Shown here piece after piece: positions 51,339 to 60,695 of a DNA stretch of 64,000 nt. Made by a program: the position numbers and the translations under genes. The first letter of the stretch is position 1. Every line of letters begins with the position of its first letter. The stretch is from Rubritalea tangerina (GTDB lineage Bacteria > Verrucomicrobiota > Verrucomicrobiia > Verrucomicrobiales > Akkermansiaceae). The stretch spans positions 1 through 64,000 of the forward strand of contig NZ_JBHUJB010000022.1 in NCBI RefSeq assembly GCF_042683245.1, read 5' to 3'. Below the pieces are notes generated by a model. The model did not search any database. It saw only the letters and a program-made list of their open reading frames with translations, and was not told where the DNA came from.

Positions 51339-53441
51339 ATGAGTTCGTCAGATGATAAGCAAGACAATGAGCAATTTTTTCGCCGTCTTGATGAGGGGTT
51401 GACATCGTTTTTTACGATGTCGGAGGAGGATATTTCGGCTGAAGATCTCGAGTTTTCGTTTCCGATACAAAAAGATCTTAGCGATTTAGATTCTGAGTAT
51501 GAGCTAGTGGAACAGGTTGGTAAGGGGGCTATGAAGCTGATCTATAAGGTTCGAGAGTTGAAAACCAATCGCTACGTAGCAATGGCCAAAATGGTCGATG
51601 CTCAGACTAAGGAGAGTGTAGAGAGCTTCTTGCGAGAAGCTCGGTTGACCTCTCTGTTAGAACATCCCAACATTGTAACGATTCACGACATGGGAATTGG
51701 TGAAGGTGGGGAGCCTTATTTTACTATGGAGTTACTCAAGGGACGCACCTTGGCTGAGGTTATCAAGCAGGCGTATTCTGGTGATCCAACAGTGAGGGGG
51801 GAAGTGAGGGATGAGCTACTATCTATTTTCACAAGGGTTTGCGATGCGATGGATTATGCACACTCGAAGCATGTGGTGCATTTAGACTTGAAGCCGCAGA
51901 ACATCCACGTGGGGGAGTATGGTGAGGTGATTATCATGGACTGGGGACTGGCTAAGATTCTGGTTGAGGACGATGAGGATATTTACCATGAGGTTGACCC
52001 GAACGAGCTGAATCATGCGACTCTGCGTGGTGTGATAAAGGGGACGCCTGGCTACATGGCCCCCGAGCAAGCCCGCCCAAACATGGAGAAAGACAAGCGT
52101 AGCGATGTCTATGCTTTGGGTGCTATATTGTATTCGTGTCTCACAGGGGGGGCTCCTATTGAAGGCGATAGTGTTGATCGTGTGTTAGAGCAAACGCAGG
52201 AAGGAGTTGTTGATTCGCCGAATGAACGTCTAGATAGAGCACTGATTGCCCCAGGGTTAGAGGCTTTGGTGATGAAGGCTTTGGCTGTGAACCCAGATGA
52301 TCGTTATCCATCAGTGGCGGCCTTGAAGGAGGACTTGGAGAAGTATAGCATGGGCTATGCTACTGAGGCTGAGGACGCAGGCTTTCTCAAGCAGTTGAAA
52401 CTTTTGTTGATTCGGCACAAGAGAACTGTGGCCATACTCGCTGCGAGTATGGCTGTAATCACAGGCATTGTTGGGTTTGCTTTCACACACATTTCGATGG
52501 AGCGGACCAAGGCGGTCATGGCGAGAGAAGAAGCAGTTGGTGCTAAAAAGGATGCTGAGGAGGCGCAACGTGTAGCAGAGGAGAATTTAAGATTACTGAA
52601 GGACGAGCAAGATGTGAGTGCGCGGCTACGCGAGAATGTTGAGGGCTTTCTTGAAGATGTGTTAGAGTCTGGCGATGTGAGCTCCGCACAGCGCAAGGTT
52701 GAGTTGTTAGATTCTGCGATTGCCAGCGAGACTGACCAAAAGAAATTGAAAGCTTTGTTGAAGCGTAAGGGTGTTTTGCATTTTGTGTTGCAGGATTTTG
52801 ACGCAGCACTACGGAGTTTTGAAGCGAGCCAGGTGAGGGAGAAATCGAACTATTATCGTTTAGCGCAGTTAGGGAAGAAGTTAAAAGGTGATGCGGATTA
52901 CTTGGACGATAAAGGTTTGTCTGAGCTTCTGAGCAGAATGGGAGCGAGGCATGCGGATGTGATTTTCAACATGTATGAGCGCTACATGAAGTTTCAACGC
53001 GACCCGAGCTCCCCAGTGGACGGATATCGGCCTTTAGCAACCGTCATGCTCAATATGAATAATCGGATTTGGCACCACGAGCGTCATCAGGAGTTCATCT
53101 CATTTGAGGGAGGGAAGTTAGACCTCAGTGGAAGGCCTTATCGTAATTTTCGCAATCATTACGGTGAGGGGTATAATATTTTAGCTCCATTTGAAGCGGA
53201 TCACATTGATGTGAGTAATACGCTCTTCTTTGAGTTTATTCAATTTCACGACCTGAGATTTTCAACACTGAACCTATTGGGGTGTTCGGTGAATCAGATT
53301 AACAAGACTCGCTGTGAGATGATGCAGGGCTATGGTATTGAACGTGTGATTGTCGATAGTCGCTTATTGTCTGTGGACGAGGTGGCCTTGCTTACTCAGC
53401 AATTTGAGGTGCATGATGTTGCTCCTTTGGTTGAGGAGTAG
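51339..53441 (+). CDS. Membrane serine/threonine protein kinase with C-terminal sensory region
   Basis: 700 residues. The N-terminal kinase is complete: glycine loop GKGAMKLIYKV, K in YVAMAKMV, catalytic HLDLKPQNIHVG, metal-binding DWGLAK in place of DFG, and GTPGYMAPEQA. A membrane helix lies at about 363-385. The outer or C-terminal part has a long coiled coil (about 390-480) and a 200-residue domain of unknown family. It is divergent from a sigma factor gene and lies about 200 bases before a sulfatase operon, so it may help regulate sulfatase expression; that is inference from order. Confidence 0.9.
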   Translation: MSSSDDKQDNEQFFRRLDEGLTSFFTMSEEDISAEDLEFSFPIQKDLSDLDSEYELVEQVGKGAMKLIYKVRELKTNRYVAMAKMVDAQTKESVESFLREARLTSLLEHPNIVTIHDMGIGEGGEPYFTMELLKGRTLAEVIKQAYSGDPTVRGEVRDELLSIFTRVCDAMDYAHSKHVVHLDLKPQNIHVGEYGEVIIMDWGLAKILVEDDEDIYHEVDPNELNHATLRGVIKGTPGYMAPEQARPNMEKDKRSDVYALGAILYSCLTGGAPIEGDSVDRVLEQTQEGVVDSPNERLDRALIAPGLEALVMKALAVNPDDRYPSVAALKEDLEKYSMGYATEAEDAGFLKQLKLLLIRHKRTVAILAASMAVITGIVGFAFTHISMERTKAVMAREEAVGAKKDAEEAQRVAEENLRLLKDEQDVSARLRENVEGFLEDVLESGDVSSAQRKVELLDSAIASETDQKKLKALLKRKGVLHFVLQDFDAALRSFEASQVREKSNYYRLAQLGKKLKGDADYLDDKGLSELLSRMGARHADVIFNMYERYMKFQRDPSSPVDGYRPLATVMLNMNNRIWHHERHQEFISFEGGKLDLSGRPYRNFRNHYGEGYNILAPFEADHIDVSNTLFFEFIQFHDLRFSTLNLLGCSVNQINKTRCEMMQGYGIERVIVDSRLLSVDEVALLTQQFEVHDVAPLVEE

Positions 53442-53642
53442 GCATGGGAGATGGTTTTCTGTATGGAGTCTTGGCGATGTGGGCATTGGTGGTGAGGGGA
53501 AGATGTGGCAACAGTCAAGCGGGCACGAGTAGGTGTGGGTATGGACAGGCTATGGGGAGATGTTTTGGAGATAGTTCAAAAAAATCCTCTTTTTTTAATC
53601 TTGGCATCCAATCGGGTGAGCAGCTTGCGCTTCATTGGGGTG

Positions 53643-55157
53643 ATGAGACATTTATTATGTGCTACAATTTTCCTGTTATCTGGGGGCGGGCTCTACGCAC
53701 TTGAGAAGACACCTAATGTGATTTTGATTATGTGTGACGACCTCGGTTGGGGAGATACTGGGTATAATGGCAGCACAGTCATCAAAACCCCGGCTCTTGA
53801 CCAGATGGCGAAAGAGGGCTTGAAAATGAATCGCTTTTATTCGGCATCGGCGGTGTGTTCGCCGACACGTGCGAGCTGTTTGACTGGCCGTAATCCATTC
53901 CGTACGGGAGTACCTACAGCAAACTCTGGCTTTTTGCGCCCAGAGGAGGTGACACTCTCTGAGGTATTGAAAAATGAGGGGTATGCCACAGGCCATTTCG
54001 GCAAGTGGCATCTGGGCACACTGACGCATACTGAGAAGGATGCGAACCGAGGTAAGCCTGGTAACACGAAGGACTACAACCCGCCGAAGCTACACGGATA
54101 TGACACTGCTTTTGTGACTGAGTCAAAGGTTCCGACCTACGACCCTATGGTGAAGCCTGTGAAGTTTGATGAGGGCGAGAGCCTGAAACTTGGTTGGGAG
54201 TATGTGAAAGAGGGGGAAGAGACTGAGCCCTACGGGACATTTTACTGGGATATCGAAGGGCAAAAAGTCACCGACCATTTGAATGGGGATGACAGTAAGG
54301 TGATCATGGATCGTGTGCTTCCATTCGTCGATAAGGCGGTGCGGGAGAAAAAGCCTTTCTTCTCCGTGATTTGGTTTCACGCTCCCCATCTTCCTTGTGT
54401 GGCGGGGCCCAAGCACCAAGAGATGTATAAAGATCAACCGATTCATATGCGCAACTATGCTGGATGCATCACAGCGCTCGACGAGCAGATTGGGCGCCTT
54501 CGAGAGCATTTGAAGACTAAAGGCGTGGATGAGAATACCATGATTTGGTTCTGCAGCGATAATGGGCCAGAGAGCCAGGACCGCCCTGACAACGGCAGTG
54601 CGGGCCCCTACCGAGGTCGCAAGCGCGACCTTTACGAGGGTGGCGTGCGTGTACCAGGTCTTCTGATCTGGCCTGCGAAGATTAAGCAAGGCCGCGAGAC
54701 TGACATGCCCTGTGTGACTTCAGATTACCTGCCGACCGTGCTGGATGCCATGGGCTTGGAGCATCCTCAGCCTAAGTTGGAGCTGGATGGTGAGAGCTTA
54801 ATGCCACTGATTGAAGGGCAGTCAGAACGGCGTAAAAAGCAGCTGGGCTTTCTCTATGCAAATCGTGTGTCTTTCAGCAATGAAAAGTACAAGATTGTCT
54901 CTTATGCACAGAAGCCATTCCAGCTCTATGACATGGAGAATGACCCCTACGAAAAAAGAGATGTTGCAGCGGAGAAGCCTGAAGAACTGAAGAAGTTAGA
55001 AGCCGACTACAAGGTGTGGTTGGCATCTGTGAAGGAAAGCTTCGATGGTGCTGAGTATGGCACAAAGTCAGTGGATCGAGCCAATCTTAAGTGGCCATAC
55101 GGAGAGAAAGGGACGGGTGGTAAGAAGGGAAATAAGAGCAAAACTGGAGGGAAATAA
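53643..55157 (+). CDS. Formylglycine sulfatase 1
   Basis: About 504 residues from ATG 53643 (MRHLLCATIFLLSG, a signal peptide). The upstream part of the open frame has no signal peptide and is rejected. The calcium-binding CDDLGWGDTGYNG and the active-site motif CSPTRASCLTGR give C72 as the residue converted to formylglycine (CxPxR). FGKWHLG and DNGPESQ carry further ligands. The fold type is the arylsulfatase S1 family; the substrate is not predictable, though sulfated polysaccharide is usual. First of three coupled sulfatase genes (ATG of the next overlaps its stop). Confidence 0.93.
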   Translation: MRHLLCATIFLLSGGGLYALEKTPNVILIMCDDLGWGDTGYNGSTVIKTPALDQMAKEGLKMNRFYSASAVCSPTRASCLTGRNPFRTGVPTANSGFLRPEEVTLSEVLKNEGYATGHFGKWHLGTLTHTEKDANRGKPGNTKDYNPPKLHGYDTAFVTESKVPTYDPMVKPVKFDEGESLKLGWEYVKEGEETEPYGTFYWDIEGQKVTDHLNGDDSKVIMDRVLPFVDKAVREKKPFFSVIWFHAPHLPCVAGPKHQEMYKDQPIHMRNYAGCITALDEQIGRLREHLKTKGVDENTMIWFCSDNGPESQDRPDNGSAGPYRGRKRDLYEGGVRVPGLLIWPAKIKQGRETDMPCVTSDYLPTVLDAMGLEHPQPKLELDGESLMPLIEGQSERRKKQLGFLYANRVSFSNEKYKIVSYAQKPFQLYDMENDPYEKRDVAAEKPEELKKLEADYKVWLASVKESFDGAEYGTKSVDRANLKWPYGEKGTGGKKGNKSKTGGK

Positions 55158-56665
55158 TGAAAGCACTTTGGATAGCAATTGCGTTGGCCACGGCGGTTTT
55201 CTCACAGCTTGAAGCTCGAGAGCCAGCGGACAAACCGAACATTATTTTCATCTTACTCGACGATCTTGGGAAAGAATGGTTGAGCTGCTATGGTGGTGAG
55301 AACATCAAGACTCCTAACATTGACCGCTTAGCGAAGAGCGGGATGCAGTTTCACAATGCGTATTCGATGCCACAGTGCACACCGAGTCGTGCGTGCTTTA
55401 TGACTGGTCAGTATCCGTTCCGTAACGGGTGGGTGAACCACTGGGATGCACCACGCTGGGGTCATGGGTATTTTGATTGGACCAAGAACCCGTCGGTAGC
55501 GCGCAGCATGAAATCCGCGGGCTATGCCACTGGTGTTGCGGGTAAGTGGCAGCTTAACGATTTCCGAGTGCATCCAGATGCCATGGTGAAGCATGGCTTT
55601 GATGCGTTCTGTATGTGGACTGGGGCTGAGGGCTCAGAGGAGAAGGGGCACATGCAGATAAGCACCCAGCGATACTGGGACCCATACATTCATACCAAGG
55701 ACGGTAGCAGGACCTACATGGGTAAGTTTGGCCCAGATATCTACAATCAGTTCGTCATCGATTTCATTGGAGCTAACAAGGAAAAGCCATTCTTCATCTA
55801 CTACCCGATGGCACTTCCTCACGGGCCGCTTGTCCACACACCCTTAAAGCCGGGAGCAAAGACGAAGTTAGAGAAGCACGTGGCTATGGTGGAGTATACT
55901 GATCATTTGCTTGGCAAGATTGTGGAGAAGTTAGAGCAGGAAAAGATCCGCAAGAATACTATCATCGTGTGGACTTGTGACAATGGCACCTCTGGGGGGA
56001 TTTCTAATCAGATGAATGGCCGTATGGTGAGGGGGGGAAAAGCGAAGACGACTGAAAACGGTGTGAACACACCATTCATTGTTAGCTGCCCAGGGCTCGT
56101 ACCTAGCGACAAGCAGAGCGAGGCCTTGATTGACTTTGCGGACATGCACCAGACGTTTGTGGAGTTTGCCGGAGGCAAGATGGAAGCTGGCTACACCTAC
56201 GATGGTGTCTCACAGAAAGATGTCTTTTTAGGAAAAGCCGAAAAGAGCAGCCGTGACTGGATTCTAGGTATGGGAAGCCATCCAGCGAAGCTGACGGAGC
56301 AGGGAGTGGAGAATGTTTTCTATTTTCGCGATCGGGTGATTCGCAACGAGAACTATAAGCTCTTCATTGGTCCTGATAGAAAGCCTCAGAAGCTGATCGA
56401 TCTCAGCAAGGACATGGCGGAGGAGAATAACCTGCTCAACGACCCAGAGTATAAAGGTGTGTGCGAGGCTTTGATCGCCCAGATTGAAAAATTCCCGATG
56501 AAGGACCAGGACCCACGCTATGAGCGATTGCAGTTAGTGGGCTGGGAAAAGGTTTCAAAGGCTCCCAGTCAAATTCACAAGAAAGGGCATCCAGATAATC
56601 CAGGCGGCTCGGAAAAAACTACGCAAAAGGAATCGAAAATATCTAAGAAAAACAAAACGCAATAA
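55157..56665 (+). CDS. Formylglycine sulfatase 2
   Basis: 502 residues, ATG 55157 overlapping the previous stop as TAATGA. Signal peptide MKALWIAIALATAVFSQLEA. Metal-binding LLDDLGKEWLSCYGGEN, active-site CTPSRACFMTGQ with C74 as formylglycine precursor, VAGKWQLND, and WTCDNGTSGG. The C-terminal 40 residues are Lys-rich and repetitive. S1 family; substrate unknown. Its neighbours are two more sulfatases, so the operon probably acts on one sulfated glycan. Confidence 0.93.
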   Translation: MKALWIAIALATAVFSQLEAREPADKPNIIFILLDDLGKEWLSCYGGENIKTPNIDRLAKSGMQFHNAYSMPQCTPSRACFMTGQYPFRNGWVNHWDAPRWGHGYFDWTKNPSVARSMKSAGYATGVAGKWQLNDFRVHPDAMVKHGFDAFCMWTGAEGSEEKGHMQISTQRYWDPYIHTKDGSRTYMGKFGPDIYNQFVIDFIGANKEKPFFIYYPMALPHGPLVHTPLKPGAKTKLEKHVAMVEYTDHLLGKIVEKLEQEKIRKNTIIVWTCDNGTSGGISNQMNGRMVRGGKAKTTENGVNTPFIVSCPGLVPSDKQSEALIDFADMHQTFVEFAGGKMEAGYTYDGVSQKDVFLGKAEKSSRDWILGMGSHPAKLTEQGVENVFYFRDRVIRNENYKLFIGPDRKPQKLIDLSKDMAEENNLLNDPEYKGVCEALIAQIEKFPMKDQDPRYERLQLVGWEKVSKAPSQIHKKGHPDNPGGSEKTTQKESKISKKNKTQ

Positions 56666-56668
56666 TCT

Positions 56669-58081
56669 ATGAAACACGTTCTATCACTAATGGCAGCATC
56701 GCTTGTGTCGATGCAGGCTGCGGAAAAACCAAACATCCTCTTCATTTTTGCCGACGATCTTGCCTACGACTGTGTGGGTGCGTATGGCAACAAAGAGGTG
56801 AAGACCCCTAATCTTGATAAACTCTCAGCATCAGGCACCCAGTTTACATATGCCTATAACTCTGGGGCTTGGCATGGCGCGGTATGTGTGGCGTCGCGCA
56901 CGATGCTCATGACAGGCAAGCAGATTTGGAATGCTAAGACGACCAAGCTTGGTGACCATGCTGGAGCTGGAAAGTTCTGGCCTCAGCGCATGAATAAGGC
57001 GGGCTACACGACCTATTTTGCGGGCAAGTGGCATGTGGGGTCGGCTTCACTCCCAAAGCAGGTGTTTAACCATGTGAGGAATGTTCGGGGCGGGATGCCT
57101 AACCAAACCAAGGAACGCTACAATCGTAATTTCACGCCAGGCCAAGATGATTGGTCTCCATTCGATAAGAGCAAACAAGGTTTTTGGAAAGGGGGGAAGC
57201 ACTGGAGTGAGGTGCTTGCTGACGACGCCACATCATTCTTTAAGCAAGTGCAGAGCGATGAAAAACCCTTCTTTATGGCGCTTTGTTTCAATGCGCCACA
57301 TGATCCACGCCAAGCACCTGAGTCCTATCAGAAGATGTATCCATACAAGAACATCACGGTGCCTAGCAGCTACATGGACCTTTATCCACATGAGATCGGG
57401 AGCAACCGGATTCGCGATGAAAAGCTTGGGCCATTTCCGCGCACCAAATATTCAGTGCAGGTCAATCGCTCTGAATATTTTGCGTTGATTTCGCATATGG
57501 ACACACAGATCGGGCGTATTCTCGATGAGCTTGAGAAGTCAGGTAAGGCCGACAAGACCATAATTATTTTCTCAGCAGATCACGGTCTGGCTTGTGGGCA
57601 CCATGGCTTGTTAGGAAAGCAAAACATGTATGACCACTCGGTGCGTGTGCCATGGATTATTTCAGGCCCAGGCATCCCGAAGGGGAAGTCAGTGGATGCT
57701 CCGATTTACTTGCAAGATGCGATGGCCACGAGCCTCGCTCTCGCGGGTGCAGAGAGTGATGGGGTGGAGTTCAAGTCAGTGATTCCAGTGATCAAGGGCG
57801 ACGGAGCACGTGAGCAGATCTATAGTTGTTACACCAATCACCAGCGTATGATTCGAGTAGGGGAATACAAGCTCATCAGCTATCCGCGCATCGAGGTGGA
57901 GAAGCTTTTCAATATCAAGGCGGATCCGTTCGAAGAGAAAGATCTCGCGAAAGACCCAGAACAGGCACCACGCATCAAGCAACTGCGTACGCAGCTTTTG
58001 GATGAAATGAAGAGGATGAATGACCCCATGGCAGTCACGGATGCGACGGGGCGCAAGGGAAGCCTCTCGAGAAAAAAGTAA
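56669..58081 (+). CDS. Formylglycine sulfatase 3 (CxAxR type)
   Basis: 470 residues, ATG 56669 three bases after the previous stop. Signal peptide MKHVLSLMAASLVSMQAA. The motif is CVASRTMLMTGK with C73, so the proline of CxPxR is alanine (CxAxR), a form accepted by anaerobic sulfatase-maturing enzymes. FADDLAYDCVGAYG, FAGKWHVGS, ADHGLACGHHG and RVPWIISGPG are other conserved ligands. End of the operon; no maturase gene is present here. Confidence 0.92.
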   Translation: MKHVLSLMAASLVSMQAAEKPNILFIFADDLAYDCVGAYGNKEVKTPNLDKLSASGTQFTYAYNSGAWHGAVCVASRTMLMTGKQIWNAKTTKLGDHAGAGKFWPQRMNKAGYTTYFAGKWHVGSASLPKQVFNHVRNVRGGMPNQTKERYNRNFTPGQDDWSPFDKSKQGFWKGGKHWSEVLADDATSFFKQVQSDEKPFFMALCFNAPHDPRQAPESYQKMYPYKNITVPSSYMDLYPHEIGSNRIRDEKLGPFPRTKYSVQVNRSEYFALISHMDTQIGRILDELEKSGKADKTIIIFSADHGLACGHHGLLGKQNMYDHSVRVPWIISGPGIPKGKSVDAPIYLQDAMATSLALAGAESDGVEFKSVIPVIKGDGAREQIYSCYTNHQRMIRVGEYKLISYPRIEVEKLFNIKADPFEEKDLAKDPEQAPRIKQLRTQLLDEMKRMNDPMAVTDATGRKGSLSRKK

Positions 58082-58166
58082 ATGAAAAGTGAGTTCTGAG
58101 TGCTATCTGAATGATGATAGCTCTCTGAGGCCTCATGATCGGCTGTTGCTGGATTAGTTGTATTGG

Positions 58167-58763
58167 CTAGGCCAGCCAGCCGAGACTTTTGGCCTTGAGC
58201 AATTGGGGCTCGAGGTAGTTCCAGAGGGTGGGGTTAGCTCGGGATATCTTGTGCTGGTTTTTGTCGAGCACTTGCTGGAGCGTGACATGGTTTTCTAGCC
58301 ATGCGCGGCCATGGGTGTGGAGGTTGTGGAGCATAGGTATCATGCGATCCAATGCTGCTGCGAATTGGGCTTCGGTTGATTCCTCGGCTTCAAATTCGTC
58401 CCAAAGTTGACGGAAGTGGCGTGCTTGGGAATCGGGTAAGATAGAGAAGAGGCGTTGAGCTGCGGCTTGTTCTCGGTCGGCTTTTGTCGCATTCGCTTCA
58501 TCGTCGTAGCAGAGGCTGTCACCTGCATCGACTTCGACGATGTCATGAAGCAGAAGCATGTGGATGACTTTGTTTATGTCAGTCTTGGGAGGGGCGTAAT
58601 CAGCAAGTGTTAGGGCGAAGGTGGAGACTGCCCAAGAATGTTCTGCAGAGTTTTCATAGCGCTGACCTGAGAAGAGGTACGTTTTTCGCTGCACATTTTT
58701 CAATCCGTCGATGGCCTTGATAAATTCGATACGTTGGGCGAGTGCTTGAGTGGGATCAGCCAT
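58167..58763 (-). CDS. HD-domain phosphohydrolase (YfbR/HDDC2-like)
   Basis: 198 residues. HD motifs: NSAEHSWAVSTFALTLADY (H), HMLLLHDIVEVDAGD (HD) and a later D in DRMIPMLHNLHTHG. E. coli YfbR and HDDC2 are 5'-deoxynucleotidases that clear dNMPs. The start is ATG 58763. It is on the minus strand, converging with the sulfatase operon, and is preceded by repeat copy E. Confidence 0.85.
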   Translation of the reverse strand: MADPTQALAQRIEFIKAIDGLKNVQRKTYLFSGQRYENSAEHSWAVSTFALTLADYAPPKTDINKVIHMLLLHDIVEVDAGDSLCYDDEANATKADREQAAAQRLFSILPDSQARHFRQLWDEFEAEESTEAQFAAALDRMIPMLHNLHTHGRAWLENHVTLQQVLDKNQHKISRANPTLWNYLEPQLLKAKSLGWLA

Positions 58764-58824
58764 AGGAATGGGGTGCGATTGTGCGGTCTATGCGGAGGCG
58801 GTTATTTTGAATCACGAAGTGGTA

Positions 58825-59024
58825 TTATACCATCTCTCTACTTAGAATGGACGCATGGAGTGTGGTTAAGTCTTGTGAGGTTTGCACTATGCGATTTTCG
58901 AGTAAATCGGATTGTTTTAGATAAGAGCATTTTTGTTATTCCCACATCACCCCCTACGCTCAGCCTTGATATTCTGCAGGCTCATTCCGGCCATTCGTCG
59001 ATTCTGTTTCACTCGATGCTATTA
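58825..59024 (+). repeat. Miniature inverted-repeat element, copy E
   Basis: 200 bp. Left end TTA-TACCATCTCTCTAC and right end GATGCTA-TTA, with the internal ATGCGATTTTCGAGTAAATCGG hairpin. It is more diverged in its right half than copies A and D. Flanking TTA triplets (58825-58827, 59022-59024) are an apparent target duplication. The right TTA, read on the minus strand, is the TAA stop codon of the gene at 59022. Confidence 0.8.
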
Positions 59025-60236
59025 GTTGGGGCTGGAGTTGGTGATTCGGATAGGGCCTTCGTTGCTTTTTTCAACTTTTTTAATCAATGGGAGGCTGCCT
59101 GTGGTGATTTGGAGTGTTTTCGGGTCCAAGGTAAAGGTGCACTCGAGCCCCGTTGAATGTCTGTCTTGGGTTTTGATCCAAGTTTTTGTTGTGGCGAATG
59201 TTGGGAGTTCCTCGAGGGTGTTATTCGGATGTGTTAGTCTTACTGTGAGAGGCTTTTGTTTGCTTGGTTGGATGTTTAGGATGGCAGCATAGATGGCAGC
59301 GGCAAGGTCGCGTTCTGCAACATCACCGACGCCACAACTGATAGAGGAGCCTTCATCGCTTTGGTGGATGCTCCAGTTCAGATAGCCGTGGTGGTTTGCA
59401 AGGACATTGGAGTCGATAGCCATTGGGGTGGAGGGCATGAAGACGTCATGGTGGAGGCCAGATGGAAGCCCGCTTGCATCGAGTGGTTTTTTCCAGGTAG
59501 TGCCTACCCAGACGGGAATGAGGGCGCAGGTGTCATCCAAGCTGTCTGCACCACCGAGACGGGCTGCTATCATGACTGGTGGGTTGGGATTGGCAGGTGG
59601 TTTCGCTTTTACCTGTGGAAAGTGGACGCTGGTGATTCCGAACTGGTTTGTTTTCAGCGTGGATCCGGCGAGCGAGTAGGGTGCATATTGGTTAGATCCC
59701 GGTGGGACTTTGTGGACATAACTACGGGCATATTTTTTTGCCCACTCATTGTCTTTGGGGTCTTCGGCGATGATTTGGATTACAAGTGGTGCATCGGGGG
59801 TGCCGTGGGTGGAGCGCATGAGGCAATGCAGCGTGGCTATGAGAACTTGTTCTTTGGTGTACGGCGAGTAGGCGGGTTTGGGCCATGGCTTGATGCGGAT
59901 GTTGACTGGTTCGTAGGGGACGGAGCTGGAGTCGACTGGTTCGACAAGGATGCCGAAGGCGCTGGCGAGGTTTTGATTCAGCTCAAGCCCTTGTGCCCAT
60001 TCCATGGCTCCAAAGCGGCAGGGGCGCGGCACCGAGATGAGCTCATGAATGCCGTAGTTATAGTTCGCCTCGAAGGTTATAGCTCCCAAGGGAATCTCTG
60101 AGGGGTCTGACTGTGCAACTAAGTTGATAGGTTGCTCAATGATGCCAATGGAGGCATTGCTGGCTTCACCTGGAGTGGGAAGACTAGTTAGAAGGAGTAG
60201 TGGTAATAGGATGAGCTTACGCGAGGAGGAGCCCAT
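59022..60236 (-). CDS. Unrecognised secreted protein
   Basis: About 404 residues from ATG 60236 (MGSSSRKLILLPLLLL, signal peptide ending PTPGEA); longer starts at 60244, 60248 or 60311 remain possible. The rest has two segments with similar layout: ITFEANYNYGIHELISVPRP ... MEWAQGLELNQNLASAFGI and a C-terminal HHGYLNWSIHQSDEGSSISC ... AAAIYAAILNIQPSKQ. Both look like beta-sheet domains with conserved aromatic residues. I do not recognise the family. The stop is the TAA of repeat copy E. Confidence 0.55.
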   Translation of the reverse strand: MGSSSRKLILLPLLLLTSLPTPGEASNASIGIIEQPINLVAQSDPSEIPLGAITFEANYNYGIHELISVPRPCRFGAMEWAQGLELNQNLASAFGILVEPVDSSSVPYEPVNIRIKPWPKPAYSPYTKEQVLIATLHCLMRSTHGTPDAPLVIQIIAEDPKDNEWAKKYARSYVHKVPPGSNQYAPYSLAGSTLKTNQFGITSVHFPQVKAKPPANPNPPVMIAARLGGADSLDDTCALIPVWVGTTWKKPLDASGLPSGLHHDVFMPSTPMAIDSNVLANHHGYLNWSIHQSDEGSSISCGVGDVAERDLAAAIYAAILNIQPSKQKPLTVRLTHPNNTLEELPTFATTKTWIKTQDRHSTGLECTFTLDPKTLQITTGSLPLIKKVEKSNEGPIRITNSSPN

Positions 60237-60375
60237 TAAGGCATGCATCACTTTGCGGAATAGGGCAAGGAGAGTGAGCCGGGCAGGAGAGAGGAGTATA
60301 GGGGCTTTCACAAGTTGGAGAGTAACAAAGGAGCATGGGGGAGGGCAAGAGACTCAGTTAGGTCGTCAGTGGGCA

Positions 60376-60404
60376 AAGAAAAAAGCCTCACATAAGTGAG
60401 GCCT
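60376..60404 (-). terminator. Rho-independent terminator after the 77-aa gene
   Basis: GCCTCAC (60385-60391) pairs with GTGAGGC (60397-60403). On the minus strand a run of T follows, closing the gene ending at 60428. Confidence 0.8.
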
Positions 60405-60427
60405 TGATCTGTGATGGAGGAAAGAGG

Positions 60428-60661
60428 TTATCCGAGACTCCTACTGGAGATACCTCCAAGGATCCAGAATATTGTCCAAATGATCATAAAGGAGGAATGG
60501 GGCATTTTGTCTTTATTCATCCACCCCCAGATGTAGGCCCACAATGGGCAAAGGATGCCTAATATAGCTAAAATGAGCTTATCATTCTGAAACATTTTGA
60601 TGAGGGCCATAATCCAACAGACAAAGGTGCCTGCACTTGCTAGATACGCGAGAATTTCCAT
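60428..60661 (-). CDS. Small membrane protein
   Basis: 77 residues with two or three membrane segments: ILAYLASAGTFVCWIMALI, LILAILGILCPLWAYIWGW and FMIIWTIFWILGGI. The short loop NKDKMPHS links the last two. No family recognised. A terminator lies directly behind it and the DUF2752 gene lies 34 bases upstream on the same strand, so the two are probably co-transcribed. Confidence 0.65.
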   Translation of the reverse strand: MEILAYLASAGTFVCWIMALIKMFQNDKLILAILGILCPLWAYIWGWMNKDKMPHSSFMIIWTIFWILGGISSRSLG

Positions 60662-60695
60662 ATTTTTGTTAGGTTGCTTAGGTTAAGCTATAACT

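Noticed and set aside
53505..53642. 46-residue N-terminal extension of sulfatase 1
   Set aside because: The signal peptide begins only at 53643; the extension would bury it and has no motif.
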